Assembly (NCBI GenBank): GCA_947570265.1
Contig: CANOUR010000003.1
Span: 1-64,000 of the forward strand
Length of the DNA: 64,000 nucleotides
Origin: an uncultured Bacteroidales bacterium
Lineage (GTDB): Bacteria; Bacteroidota; Bacteroidia; Bacteroidales; Muribaculaceae
Direction of reading: 5' to 3'
Below are positions 9,764-18,672 of the stretch, in pieces. The notes beneath the pieces were generated by a model. The model did no database searches and was not told the origin of the DNA. It was given only the letters and a program-made list of their open reading frames with translations. Positions within the stretch are counted from its first letter, which is position 1. Each line of letters begins with the position of its first letter. A program made the position numbers and the translations under genes.

Positions 9764-12117
9764 TAAAAAAAACTCTCTTATTTCTCCTCGCTTTACTGCC
9801 TGCGTTGGCTAATGCCCAGCAAGCGGTGGGCTCGTGGTATTTCTATCCGCTGTACAATGGTGTGCCCGATAGGGTCATAGACACTCCCGAGCTCACATAC
9901 TATCTTTCTCTCGGTCGTCTTTACAGCTATGACAAGCAAAATGATGAATCAAGGGAATATATTGATCTGCTCAATGACCGGAGTGTTACGGTTATAGACT
10001 ATAATCCGGCTCGTGGATTTCTGTTCGTGGGATACGAGAACGGCAATATAGATCTGCTTTACGACAATGGCCGTGTGGTGAACATGCCTGATATACGCGA
10101 AGCGCAGATAGCATCAGACAAGGGTATCAATGAGGTCGATTTCAATGATAATCTCGTGTATGTGGCCACAAAATTCGGTCTTGTGATTTTTGATGCCGGG
10201 CAAGGAGTGGTCAGACAGTCGGGTATATATGGAAAAGATGTGAAGGCTGTCGGAGCACAAGGAGATTATATAATCATCAATACCGACAACCGCAACTATG
10301 GTATAAAACGCACCGAACTTATCAGCCGATTTGAAAATTTCAAAGAACTTGATGAGATGTACAATGTGGCTGAGATAAAGGGTATGGGAGACTATGTGCT
10401 GATACGCACTGATAATCTTGTGAGAGGTGCGAGATATACGTTTCCTGAAGGTAAACTCAATATCGCCGGCATACAGACTCAGGCCGCGTGCACATCGCTG
10501 ATGCGGTGTGGCGACGGTAAGATACGCACGGTGTCGGGTGGAATTGTATATGCCTATGGCAAGGATGGCGAACGCACGCAAGAGAGTGCTATACCGTCGT
10601 TGATAAGCAACAATGCCTACGGCATGTGGCGCGGCTGCTCTGACGTGTGGGCAGCAAATGCCGATGGTGTGGGTTGCTACGACATCACCGGACAGAATAT
10701 GACCGTTAAAACCGACCGTATTTTGCCTTCGGATGCCATCAGTATGTCACGCGTGGCTTTTATCGAACCATCGGCCGACGGAAGCCGCATTTATCTTGGC
10801 ACTTGCGGTTGGAGCAATATCAACCCGGCGGCACAGTCGAATGCTTTGTTCAATATGTCGGTGATCACCGATGAAGGGATAAAGGATGTGACCCCTCGGG
10901 TGGGATTGACCAACAACACCAATTCAAAAATCAGTCAGCTGAGCGGAGTTGATGCGATTGCCGTTAATCCCGATGATCCGGATATGGTGATGATATCGAC
11001 ATGGCAGATGGGCAACTATGCGGTGAAGGACGGTAAACAGGTGGCTAAATTCAATTCAACCAACTCGACCATTCCATCATATTGGGGTCATGGCATTTGT
11101 TTCGACGATGAAGGAAACATGTGGACGATGACACTTGATCTGAATTCGAAATGCATCAATGTGCTGCCGGCTGAAAAACTGAAAAAAAATCTTTCGTCTC
11201 TCACTGCATCGGACTGGGTGAGCCTGCCTGTCGAAGGTTTCAAAGGAAACAGTGACGGTGTGTTTGCTTTCATTCCCGGATCGGATCTTTTTTATCTCAA
11301 GTGTTCGCTTGCATCACATCCCATCGTTGTGTATGACACTCGTGGCACGTTGAAAAACAACGCTGATGACAAGCATAGACTGATAACAAGCTATATCGAT
11401 CAGGACGGAAAGACATTTTCCAACATCTACAAAACGGTGATGAAGCTTGATAATGCGGGTGCACTGTGGGTTGGCACGGAAAACGGTATATTCTCATACG
11501 ATCGGCCGCAGGACGGTTTGAGCGCGGATATGCGTATAACGCGAATGAAAGTGCCGAGAAACGACGGCACAAATTTTGCAGACTATCTGCTGGACGGAGA
11601 GTGTATAACGGCTATAGCCGTAGACGGCAGCAATAATAAATGGCTTGGAACATCTGAATCGGGTCTTTATTACGTCAACTCAGATGGCAGCGAGATTCTC
11701 GAACATTTCACAAGCGACAATTCTCCGTTGCCTGACAATGCTATCTGCAGTCTGTATTGCGATCCTGGCAGCAATGACATATATGTGGGCACCAATTACG
11801 GTTTGCTCCGTTATTCAGGCTTCCATAGCCCGGGTAAACAGGACTACAGCGAGGTATATGCCTATCCCAATCCCGTAAAGCCGGGTTACAGTGGCTGGAT
11901 TACAGTGACTGGACTGATGGACAACTCGCTGGTAAAGATTGCCGATGCATCTGGAAGCGTGGTGTTTCAGGGTCGCAGCGAAGGAGGTATGTTCACTTGG
12001 GACGGATGTAACAGTGCCGGATCAAGAGTGAAATCGGGTGTCTACTATGTGTTTGCATCGCAGTCGGCCAATGGAAGTTCGGAAGCTGCAGTGACAAAAA
12101 TACTGATAATGAACTGA
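9760..12117 (+). CDS. PorZ-like beta-propeller secreted protein
   Basis: The 785-residue protein begins with a signal peptide (LLFLLALLPALANA, cut near residue 19). Two beta-propeller-like halves follow, with repeated patterns such as LWVGTENGIFSYD and KWLGTSESGLYY. It ends in a beta-sandwich with the AYPNPVKPGYSGWITV type seen before type IX secretion C-terminal domains. Length and domain order match PorZ, the cell-surface partner of the PorU sortase in the type IX system, where it recruits A-LPS. The other T9SS genes are not in this window, so the function is inferred from architecture. Members of this family also occur in Bacteroidales without a full T9SS. A 4 bp overlap joins it to rdgB. 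Confidence 0.7.
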   Translation: MIKKTLLFLLALLPALANAQQAVGSWYFYPLYNGVPDRVIDTPELTYYLSLGRLYSYDKQNDESREYIDLLNDRSVTVIDYNPARGFLFVGYENGNIDLLYDNGRVVNMPDIREAQIASDKGINEVDFNDNLVYVATKFGLVIFDAGQGVVRQSGIYGKDVKAVGAQGDYIIINTDNRNYGIKRTELISRFENFKELDEMYNVAEIKGMGDYVLIRTDNLVRGARYTFPEGKLNIAGIQTQAACTSLMRCGDGKIRTVSGGIVYAYGKDGERTQESAIPSLISNNAYGMWRGCSDVWAANADGVGCYDITGQNMTVKTDRILPSDAISMSRVAFIEPSADGSRIYLGTCGWSNINPAAQSNALFNMSVITDEGIKDVTPRVGLTNNTNSKISQLSGVDAIAVNPDDPDMVMISTWQMGNYAVKDGKQVAKFNSTNSTIPSYWGHGICFDDEGNMWTMTLDLNSKCINVLPAEKLKKNLSSLTASDWVSLPVEGFKGNSDGVFAFIPGSDLFYLKCSLASHPIVVYDTRGTLKNNADDKHRLITSYIDQDGKTFSNIYKTVMKLDNAGALWVGTENGIFSYDRPQDGLSADMRITRMKVPRNDGTNFADYLLDGECITAIAVDGSNNKWLGTSESGLYYVNSDGSEILEHFTSDNSPLPDNAICSLYCDPGSNDIYVGTNYGLLRYSGFHSPGKQDYSEVYAYPNPVKPGYSGWITVTGLMDNSLVKIADASGSVVFQGRSEGGMFTWDGCNSAGSRVKSGVYYVFASQSANGSSEAAVTKILIMN

Positions 12118-12146
12118 CATGGCTTAAAAGAAGTTTAATAAGCAGT

Positions 12147-12668
12147 ATGAAACTCAGTTATAGAAACGAAAATGACCGTTGTTACGGTGCCGCAGGAATG
12201 GCTATAGGTCTTGTGGTGTTTGATGGTGAGGATATGCTCGCGGGCATTTCGCTCGACGCACCGGCTCATGCCATGATGGAGATGAATCAGGATTTCTTTT
12301 TCACAGGCAATCCGTCGTTGTCGGCAAAAGCGGCATGGAACAGAGTGTTGCGCAACTTCAATCTCATGGCTGCCATGATGATATCCAATGTGATGTGTCG
12401 TCGGCTTGTGCTTGACAATGGAGAGATTGACAACGAGCTGCGTGCGATGTTGTCCGATCATATATTGGAAGAGGCTGCCGACAGCTGTTCGCTTGAACAC
12501 GATGAGGCTGTGAGATTGTTTGAGAAAGATTACAGTTATCTCTATCGTGTGTTCAATCATCGTGGAGTGCAGTCTCTGGCGCATGATTTCGCGCGTAATC
12601 TGAGCAATGTGCGGTGCATGAGCCGCTCCGAGATGCTTGAAGAGCTGCGCGGACTATCATCACTCTGA
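12147..12668 (+). CDS. Conserved Bacteroidales protein of unknown function
   Basis: The 173-residue soluble protein has no signal peptide or membrane segment and no family I can name. It looks helical in its second half (from about residue 65) and carries several cysteines (C12, C88, C115, C155 approximately). It starts 29 bp after the porZ-like gene and ends 8 bp before the HTH/S24 regulator, so it is probably co-transcribed with both. Such a protein next to an S24 regulator could be its partner, but nothing in the sequence shows that. Confidence 0.75.
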   Translation: MKLSYRNENDRCYGAAGMAIGLVVFDGEDMLAGISLDAPAHAMMEMNQDFFFTGNPSLSAKAAWNRVLRNFNLMAAMMISNVMCRRLVLDNGEIDNELRAMLSDHILEEAADSCSLEHDEAVRLFEKDYSYLYRVFNHRGVQSLAHDFARNLSNVRCMSRSEMLEELRGLSSL

Positions 12669-12676
12669 ATGTCGTC

Positions 12677-13330
12677 ATGACGGATAAAGGTATAATCAAC
12701 CGCTTGCGTGAATTGATCGGGCGCAATGGCATATCGCAGGCAGAGTTTGCCCGGCGTATAGGCATGGATCCATCAAATCTGTCGAAACATCTCAACGGAC
12801 ATCTGCCGGTCAGCGAAAGCCTGTTGAACCGTGTGGTTGTGGAAATGGGTGTGTCAAAGGAATGGTTGAAAGGATCGTCGCCAGCCGACCCCGATCGATC
12901 CATCGCGCGCATGCAGGATGTGGCTCTGTCGGGCACTCCTGTCTATGATATTGATGTGACGGCTGGTTTCGCTGAATTATCGCGCATGTTCACCAACGAC
13001 CGGGTGGTTGGGTATATCAATCTGCCTCAGATTTCGCCTGATTGTGCTGTTGTGAGGGTGAGCGGCGACTCAATGCAGCCTTTGGTCAACAATGAGTCGC
13101 TGGTGGCTATCAGCCGCGAGGATTCACGTGGCAATATTTTCTGGGGTCAGATGTATGTGGTGGTTCTTGATGACTACCGTATGGTGAAATTCGTCAGACG
13201 TCATGAAGATGACGACAAGGTGGTGCTCCGTAGCGCCAATCCCGATTATGACGACATGGTTGTCGACCGCAAGTCGATCAGGTCAATGTATCTTGTAGAG
13301 ACGGTTGTCAACATCAGCAGGCGATACTGA
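12677..13330 (+). CDS. HTH (Cro/CI type) transcriptional regulator with S24 LexA-like domain
   Basis: The 217-residue protein has an N-terminal helix-turn-helix (about 5-65, with ISQAEFARRIGMDPSNLSKHL at 19-39) and a C-terminal S24 signal-peptidase-like domain. The Ser-Lys dyad is visible as SGDSM (Ser132) and MVKF (Lys171). This is the layout of phage CI and ImmR-type repressors that cleave themselves during the SOS response. A possible cleavage pair A96-G97 lies in VTAGF. No phage genes lie nearby, so it is more likely a housekeeping stress regulator. Its 3' end overlaps the convergent acyltransferase by 48 bp, an unusually long convergent overlap. Confidence 0.88.
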   Translation: MTDKGIINRLRELIGRNGISQAEFARRIGMDPSNLSKHLNGHLPVSESLLNRVVVEMGVSKEWLKGSSPADPDRSIARMQDVALSGTPVYDIDVTAGFAELSRMFTNDRVVGYINLPQISPDCAVVRVSGDSMQPLVNNESLVAISREDSRGNIFWGQMYVVVLDDYRMVKFVRRHEDDDKVVLRSANPDYDDMVVDRKSIRSMYLVETVVNISRRY

Positions 13331-14401
13331 GTCGCCTTTGGACTGTTTATTGACAGGTTTAAGCGATTGTCCAAGCAACAGGGCGATCGCTTTTGATGTT
13401 TTTCTCAGGCAGGTGTTGTTGAGATAGCGGTATATGAGCCATGGAATGTATATGCCGCATGTGAGTGACAGCATTGTGTGTATTTGCCATGGCAGATCAA
13501 CGAAATGCGACAGCACCTGCTGGGTCAGCACGTTGAAATACCATGAAAGAAGAAATATGATGTAGTTTGATCCGATAAGATGGTCAAGAACCGTTATGTG
13601 ACGCGATTCGAGAATTTTGGCAAGGGATATTGACATTGAAATGCCCGCTATGGCGCATGGATAATAGAACGTTTGTCCATATAAGTCAAGGAAGTGGAAC
13701 ATTATCATCCATAGTGCTGAGCAGATAGCAAAAACCGATATCTTAGTCCACTGGATTATAGAGTCGATTCTGTTCATGAAATCATGGTAGAGACATCCTG
13801 CGATGAAAAATATCCCGAGTCTCACTGTCATATTAAGTGAGAGAATGTTTGTGACAGCGATCGGCATATGATCTATTGCCACGCATGTCGTGGCAACAAC
13901 TATGTAAGCAGCGAGCGGTGTGACACCAAATGCACGGCATAGTGTGATAGCTCCATATGTGACAATGAGCAGTGTGAAACTTGCGTGGATAAACCAGAAA
14001 AATGGTATCGGCAGACTGTTCATATCGATGAATGACATCATGAATTGATGCAATGAAAGCTCCATGCCGTCGTCAGCCATGGATGATAGCATTGCTCTGG
14101 GTATGAATGTCACGCATGTCAACACTGCGAAGGGCAGCAGCAGACGCTTTATCTTGCTTGTGGTGAATCGCAGCAGGCTTTTGTGGGAGCGGGTGCAGGT
14201 GTATGTCATCAGAAAGCCTGAGGTGAACATGAACAGGGGCATTCTGAAACTGTGCAGCAGACGGTAGACAAGTATATCGCCGCCATTACTGCTGTCGGGA
14301 TATTCATGAAACGAATGGCCGAAGACCACAAGTATGATACCTATGATCTGCAGATAGGCTATGAAAAGAAGAAAGTTGCCGTCGGATGTTTGCTTCTGCA
14401 T
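13283..14401 (-). CDS. Acyltransferase 3 family membrane protein
   Basis: The 372-residue polytopic inner-membrane protein has about ten helices of the OafA/YrhL/NolL acyltransferase-3 type. It shows the N-terminal pattern with an invariant histidine (VVFGHSFHEY, about 21-30) and the following LFMFTSGFLMTY (about 56-67). These proteins transfer acetyl or other acyl groups to sugars of O-antigens, capsules or exported glycans. It follows a second acyltransferase 16 bp downstream of that gene's stop, suggesting a pair of glycan-modifying enzymes. The last 16 codons lie over the 3' end of the convergent S24 regulator. Confidence 0.88.
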   Translation of the reverse strand: MQKQTSDGNFLLFIAYLQIIGIILVVFGHSFHEYPDSSNGGDILVYRLLHSFRMPLFMFTSGFLMTYTCTRSHKSLLRFTTSKIKRLLLPFAVLTCVTFIPRAMLSSMADDGMELSLHQFMMSFIDMNSLPIPFFWFIHASFTLLIVTYGAITLCRAFGVTPLAAYIVVATTCVAIDHMPIAVTNILSLNMTVRLGIFFIAGCLYHDFMNRIDSIIQWTKISVFAICSALWMIMFHFLDLYGQTFYYPCAIAGISMSISLAKILESRHITVLDHLIGSNYIIFLLSWYFNVLTQQVLSHFVDLPWQIHTMLSLTCGIYIPWLIYRYLNNTCLRKTSKAIALLLGQSLKPVNKQSKGDSVSPADVDNRLYKIH

Positions 14402-14417
14402 GTGAGGTTAAGTATCA

Positions 14418-15515
14418 TTATATCTGTGAAACAGATGCCTGAGATACGCTTGGTCGTATCCGTTTTTTCAAAGATGACCGTATTGGCAGCGATATATAGC
14501 GGGCTATCAGATATGACAGCACGCACACTGTCGACATTACAGCTATGAGTGTGGCATGATGTCCGATTTTGTCGGTTAATCCGAAGTGGACTGCTATTTG
14601 AATGATCGGGAAGTGAATCAGATATATCTCATATGAGAAGTTTTCGATTTTATCCACAAAATGTCCCCATTTGCCGGTAAATGCAGCCGATACGATGAGA
14701 CCGGCCATGGAGATCGGGAGGATTATGAGCCTGAAAATCTGTGAATCGTTGACAAATGCCGTGCCTGCTATGAGGGTGAGGGTCGACATGGTTGCTACGG
14801 CAAGTTTGTATTTCTTTATGTAATCGAGATAGATACAGAAAGCCACACCTGAATAAAAGAATGCCATCTGTCCGCCGAATTGCTTTGAAAGCAACTGATA
14901 TATGTTCTTGCCGGTGAGATCGTGGGCATAGTCGAAAAACAGTTTGTAGCCTGTCGAAAATATGATTATAAAGATGAACAGTTTCCAGAAATCAATGCGC
15001 GTTTTCTTGTAGATAAGCAGCACCGGTATCGCTGTGAGATACAGCATCAGTTCAACCTTTATTGTCCATAGCGAGCCGTTCACAGCAGCTATATGGTTGT
15101 TGGCGAAAATATTGTGTATTGTAGGTTTGATGAAATTAAGGGTCGTGATGTTGGCAGCGAGGTATTTCACCCAGTCTGCCGAAAAGTAATCGTGCGGTGG
15201 CATTTCGCTGATAAAGAACAGAAGGAATGCGAATATGACGACTATCACGAGATACGACGGAAAAATCCTCGATACACGCTTCTTGAGATATTCCTTCCAG
15301 TTGGCCGAGCTCATGAAGCTGCCGAATATCAGAAAACCACTGAGAATAAAAAAGCCGCTGACGGAATAGAAAGTTGAGAATGGAACGGGATAATTGCTGC
15401 CGGTTAGTTCATTGTAGTGTGTCATGACGACGACCAGAGCCAGAATATATCTGATTGCTCCGAAGTTGTTGCTGAATGCAGGTCTGTTATGTGTCATCAT
15501 GGCAGATTTCATCAC
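14418..15515 (-). CDS. Acyltransferase 3 family membrane protein
   Basis: The 365-residue integral membrane protein of the acyltransferase-3 family is clearer than its neighbour. It has FGAIRYILALVVVMTHYNEL (23-42) with the conserved R and H, FFILSGFLIFGSF (about 55-67), RRVSRIFP-like KKRVSRIFPSYL (about 77-88) and about ten helices. It probably acylates a surface or secreted sugar. Start choice is uncertain within MMKSAMM. The upstream region carries an ATAAGTGACT motif also found upstream of nadB on the other strand. Confidence 0.9.
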   Translation of the reverse strand: MMKSAMMTHNRPAFSNNFGAIRYILALVVVMTHYNELTGSNYPVPFSTFYSVSGFFILSGFLIFGSFMSSANWKEYLKKRVSRIFPSYLVIVVIFAFLLFFISEMPPHDYFSADWVKYLAANITTLNFIKPTIHNIFANNHIAAVNGSLWTIKVELMLYLTAIPVLLIYKKTRIDFWKLFIFIIIFSTGYKLFFDYAHDLTGKNIYQLLSKQFGGQMAFFYSGVAFCIYLDYIKKYKLAVATMSTLTLIAGTAFVNDSQIFRLIILPISMAGLIVSAAFTGKWGHFVDKIENFSYEIYLIHFPIIQIAVHFGLTDKIGHHATLIAVMSTVCVLSYLIARYISLPIRSSLKKRIRPSVSQASVSQI

Positions 15516-15549
15516 TATTCAAACGCCGGTCATTGGTTTTTATTATTTT

Positions 15550-15751
15550 GATAAGTGACTGTTCAAACTAAATTTATGTGGATCGTAGATGTTTTATGGA
15601 ATTGGTTTTGTGTGCTGATGGAGGAGTTTGACGAGTTAAACGGCTGACGAAGCGCGCTGAAGCAATCCGTAGAACACACAAAGACACATGAAAGATCGAT
15701 AACGATGTCTAAAGTTTTTTATATCGTTTTATGTTGAATAGTCACTTATTC
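15550..15751. repeat. Inverted pair of promoter-proximal ATAAGTGACT motifs
   Basis: GATAAGTGACTGTTCAAAC at 15550-15568 and its near-complement GTTGAATAGTCACTTATTC at 15733-15751 match over about 17 bases. Each copy lies upstream of a diverging gene (acyltransferase at 15515 and nadB at 15798) and points the same way relative to it, about 35 and 47 bp from the start codon. They could be twin promoter or operator elements. The 160 bp between them contain no convincing gene. Confidence 0.5.
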
Positions 15752-15765
15752 AATTTTAAAATAAG

Positions 15766-15773
15766 TAACTTTG
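15766..15773 (+). promoter_or_regulatory. Putative -7 element of the nadB promoter
   Basis: TAACTTTG matches the Bacteroidetes TAnnTTTG element and lies 24 bp before the nadB start codon. No clean TTTG at the ideal upstream spacing was found, so only the -7 part is supported. Confidence 0.5.
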
Positions 15774-15797
15774 CGTCGTTTGTAAAATGAGTGAAGC

Positions 15798-17378
15798 ATG
15801 ACCTACGAATATGATTATATCGTGATCGGGTCGGGCATCGCGGGCATGAGTTTCGCCTTGAAGGTAGCCCGTCCGGGTGTCAGAGTGGCTCTGATATGCA
15901 AGACATCGCTCGATGAAGCCAATACGGCGCTCGCGCAGGGGGGAGTGGCGTCGGTCACTAATCTTGAGACCGATGATTTTGAGAAGCATATACACGACAC
16001 GATGGTGGCGGGTGACTGGTTGTCAGATCCCGCGGCTGTTGAAAAAGTTGTCCGTGGGGCGCCTGCACAGATCAGTCAGCTTATCAGCTGGGGTGTGAAT
16101 TTCGACCGTAAGACCGATGGAACGTTTGATCTTCACCGTGAAGGTGGTCACAGTGAATTCCGCATACTGCATCATGCCGACAATACCGGTTTTGAGATCC
16201 AGCGTGGATTGATGGAGCAGGTGCGCAATCATCCTCAGATCGACATATTCGACAATCATTTTGCAATAGAGATCATCACGCAGCATCATCTCGGACGCAT
16301 CGTCACACGCAACACCCGCGACATAACATGCTACGGAGCCTATGTGCTCGATCAGGCCACCGGGCAGGTCGATAAATTTCTTGCCAAGGTTACGCTGATG
16401 GCCACCGGTGGATGTGGAGCCGTCTATCAGACAACAACTAACCCGTTGATTGCCACTGGCGACGGCATAGCTATGGTGTATCGTGCCAAGGGAACGGTCA
16501 AGGATATGGAATTCATACAATTTCATCCGACCGCTCTGTTTCATCCCGGCGACAGGCCTTCGTTTCTCATCACGGAGGCTATGCGCGGTTACGGTGGTGT
16601 GCTGCGCAATCTCAAGGGAGAGGAATTCATGCATAAATATGATTCGCGTCTTTCGCTCGCACCGCGCGACATTGTGGCACGGGCCATTGACAGCGAAATG
16701 AAGTTTAATGGCGACGATCATGTGTATCTCGACGTCACCCATAAAGATCCCGACGAGACGCGCCGTCATTTCCCAAACATTTATGCCAAATGCATGTCGC
16801 TTGGCATCGACATCACAAAGGAATATATACCCGTGGCTCCGGCAGCGCATTACCTGTGCGGCGGTATAAAGGTCGATACCAATGGTGAGTCGACTATCAG
16901 ACGCCTCTATGCTGTCGGGGAGTGCAGCTGCACAGGTTTGCACGGAGGTAACCGATTGGCGTCAAACTCGCTTATCGAGGCAGTGGTGTATGCCGATGCG
17001 GCGGCAAGCCATGCATCGCAGTGCATAGGCCATTACGATTGGCGCACGGATGTCCCCGACTGGAACGACGACGGCACGTCGCATCCCGAAGAAATGGTGC
17101 TGATCACGCAGAGCATCCGAGAGGTGAACCAGATCATGGGCACATATGTCGGCATCGTCAGGTCAAATCTCCGGCTAGACCGTGCGTGGAACCGTCTCGA
17201 CATTCTCTATGAGGAGACCGAGCGGCTGTTCAAGCGGTCGAAAGCTTCGCGTGAGATCTGCGAGCTGCGCAACATCATCAACGTAGGCTATCTCATAATG
17301 CGTCAGGCAAAAGAGCGCAAGGAAAGTCGCGGACTTCATTACACGGTCGATTATCCACCGCGCGGTCATAAAATATAA
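15798..17378 (+). CDS. nadB: L-aspartate oxidase
   Basis: NadB is a flavoenzyme that oxidises L-aspartate to iminoaspartate, the substrate of NadA, using fumarate or oxygen as acceptor. The 526-residue protein has an FAD-binding VIGSGIAGMSFALKVA (8-23), the family patterns ALAQGGVASV (about 44-53) and HREGGHS (about 113-119), PAAHYLCGGI (about 351-360) and GLHGGNRLASNSLIEAVVYA (about 381-400), and a C-terminal helical domain. The related succinate dehydrogenase flavoprotein is excluded by its longer length and its sdhC/B neighbours, absent here. A DUF4294 gene follows 26 bp later. Confidence 0.96.
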   Translation: MTYEYDYIVIGSGIAGMSFALKVARPGVRVALICKTSLDEANTALAQGGVASVTNLETDDFEKHIHDTMVAGDWLSDPAAVEKVVRGAPAQISQLISWGVNFDRKTDGTFDLHREGGHSEFRILHHADNTGFEIQRGLMEQVRNHPQIDIFDNHFAIEIITQHHLGRIVTRNTRDITCYGAYVLDQATGQVDKFLAKVTLMATGGCGAVYQTTTNPLIATGDGIAMVYRAKGTVKDMEFIQFHPTALFHPGDRPSFLITEAMRGYGGVLRNLKGEEFMHKYDSRLSLAPRDIVARAIDSEMKFNGDDHVYLDVTHKDPDETRRHFPNIYAKCMSLGIDITKEYIPVAPAAHYLCGGIKVDTNGESTIRRLYAVGECSCTGLHGGNRLASNSLIEAVVYADAAASHASQCIGHYDWRTDVPDWNDDGTSHPEEMVLITQSIREVNQIMGTYVGIVRSNLRLDRAWNRLDILYEETERLFKRSKASREICELRNIINVGYLIMRQAKERKESRGLHYTVDYPPRGHKI

Positions 17379-17404
17379 ATGCCTGCGAAAGCGTTATATA
17401 TCTG

Positions 17405-18034
17405 ATGAATCGTCTGACACTCCGTTTGTTTATCACTGTGATCGTGCTCACCGCGGGCGCGATAGGCCTCTGTGCGCAGGATATCGCCGATGTTGGATCG
17501 GGGCGCAAGCGTGCAATCAAGGGGTATTATCCCATCGAGATCGACGGTGAGCAGACCATTATGATGGTGATGAACGAGCTGACGGTGTTTCCCGAACTCA
17601 AGTTTAAGAATAAGAAAGAAGAGGAGTTTTATTGGAAAACCGTGCGTGACGTGCGCAAGACGCTCCCATATGCCAAGGTGATCTGCGAGACAATGATCGA
17701 GACATATGAATATATCGAGACATTTCCAACGCAGAAAGAGAGGGATGAGCATATCAAGAAGATGGAGGGCGCTATTTTCGAGCAATATAAGCCGGTGTTA
17801 AAGAAATTCACCAAATCACAGGCGCAGATGCTTTGCAAGCTCATAAATCGGGAAACAGATCAGAGCAGCTACAACATCCTCAAGGCGTTTCTCGGATCTT
17901 TCAGAGCAGGATTCTGGCAGACATTCGGCCGTTTGTTCGGTGTCAATCTCAAAACAGACTATCGACCCGACAAGGATCGCAAGGATGCCATCATTGAGCG
18001 TGTAGCAGTTCAGATCGAGCAAGGACTTCTGTAA
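17405..18034 (+). CDS. DUF4294 domain protein, exported
   Basis: The 209-residue protein carries an N-terminal signal peptide (about 1-24, ending LCAQ) and matches the Bacteroidetes DUF4294 family: GYYPIEIDGEQTIMMVMNEL (41-60), EFYWKTVRDVRKTLPYAK (about 73-90) and a mostly helical remainder. The family is periplasmic and its role unknown. It lies 26 bp after nadB on the same strand and may be co-transcribed. No obvious catalytic motif is present. Confidence 0.85.
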   Translation: MNRLTLRLFITVIVLTAGAIGLCAQDIADVGSGRKRAIKGYYPIEIDGEQTIMMVMNELTVFPELKFKNKKEEEFYWKTVRDVRKTLPYAKVICETMIETYEYIETFPTQKERDEHIKKMEGAIFEQYKPVLKKFTKSQAQMLCKLINRETDQSSYNILKAFLGSFRAGFWQTFGRLFGVNLKTDYRPDKDRKDAIIERVAVQIEQGLL

Positions 18035-18088
18035 ATCCCTATCTTCTTGCTTATCCTAATTGAGAAAGTTTATGACAGGTAATTTGTA

Positions 18089-18514
18089 TTATCGTAATAT
18101 CTTGCCATAATAAGGTCTTTCTTTTTCAGGGTCAAGAGTAAGTTGTATGCTTAGGGAGTCGCATCTATAGCCGAATGCTTTGTCGTTCATAGGCCCATAA
18201 TAGTTATTTTCTCGTTTGTCGATTATCCAATAGTAAGTCCCTGGCCCCGGATATTTATATTCTATTTTATTGTAAATCGGATTTGGATTATATAATTCAA
18301 GTACTTGTTTGGCTATGATAAAGCGTTTGTCGTAATTAAAATTTGTAACATGAGGAGGAATATCTATTTGTGTTCCTGAAATGTGCCTGCATTCACTATT
18401 ATAATTATAGCCTCCACCTAAACTTTCCTCGGGAGTGTAAAGGCAAAAAAGGACAATATTAATCAGTATAAAACACCCGGATATTTTTAATATCAAAAGA
18501 ACTATTTTACCCAT
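18089..18514 (-). CDS. Small exported or membrane-anchored protein, DUF3997-like
   Basis: The 141-residue protein has a hydrophobic N-terminus (LLILKISGCFILINIVLFCLY, 6-26) containing a cysteine that could act as a signal anchor or weak lipobox. The mature part has the order FNYDKRFIIAKQ, then YYWIIDKREN with GPM soon after, recalling DUF3997 lipoproteins. Function is unknown. The gene is clearly more AT-rich than its neighbours and sits between DUF4294 and comM with a short orphan frame directly upstream, so the segment may have been acquired. The DUF3997 assignment is from memory of the pattern and should be treated as tentative. Confidence 0.6.
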   Translation of the reverse strand: MGKIVLLILKISGCFILINIVLFCLYTPEESLGGGYNYNSECRHISGTQIDIPPHVTNFNYDKRFIIAKQVLELYNPNPIYNKIEYKYPGPGTYYWIIDKRENNYYGPMNDKAFGYRCDSLSIQLTLDPEKERPYYGKILR

Positions 18515-18672
18515 GGAAATATAGGTTTGATTGATGCAGAACCAAGAAAAATAATTTCGTATGGAGTGCCTTCCCCTGCTATAATAGAGCCTATTATCGT
18601 TTCGATATTACGAGGCCAGTTATATGTATTGTTGTGGTTTAAAAAGGGAGCTTGGGGTTTGATGTTCCCCAT
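18502..18672 (-). pseudogene. Short orphan coding frame, possibly the C-terminal end of a lost gene
   Basis: A 56-codon frame runs on the minus strand from an ATG at 18672 (inside the comM 3' end) to TAG at 18502-18504. Its second half reads as credible protein: YNWPRNIETIIGSII, then EGTPYEIIFLGSASIKPIF. Codons and AT content match the neighbouring DUF3997-like gene, whose start it overlaps by 13 bp. The part overlapping comM is probably not real coding sequence. The rest looks like the C-terminus of a truncated gene, perhaps left when a segment was deleted or inserted at the comM end. I do not recognise the family. Confidence 0.4.

Noticed and set aside
12677..13330. Prophage remnant suggested by a CI-like repressor
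   Set aside because: No integrase, structural or lysis genes nearby, and flanking genes are ordinary.
16023..16943. 306-codon frame on the minus strand
   Set aside because: Antisense to nadB; Cys/His-rich random-looking translation.
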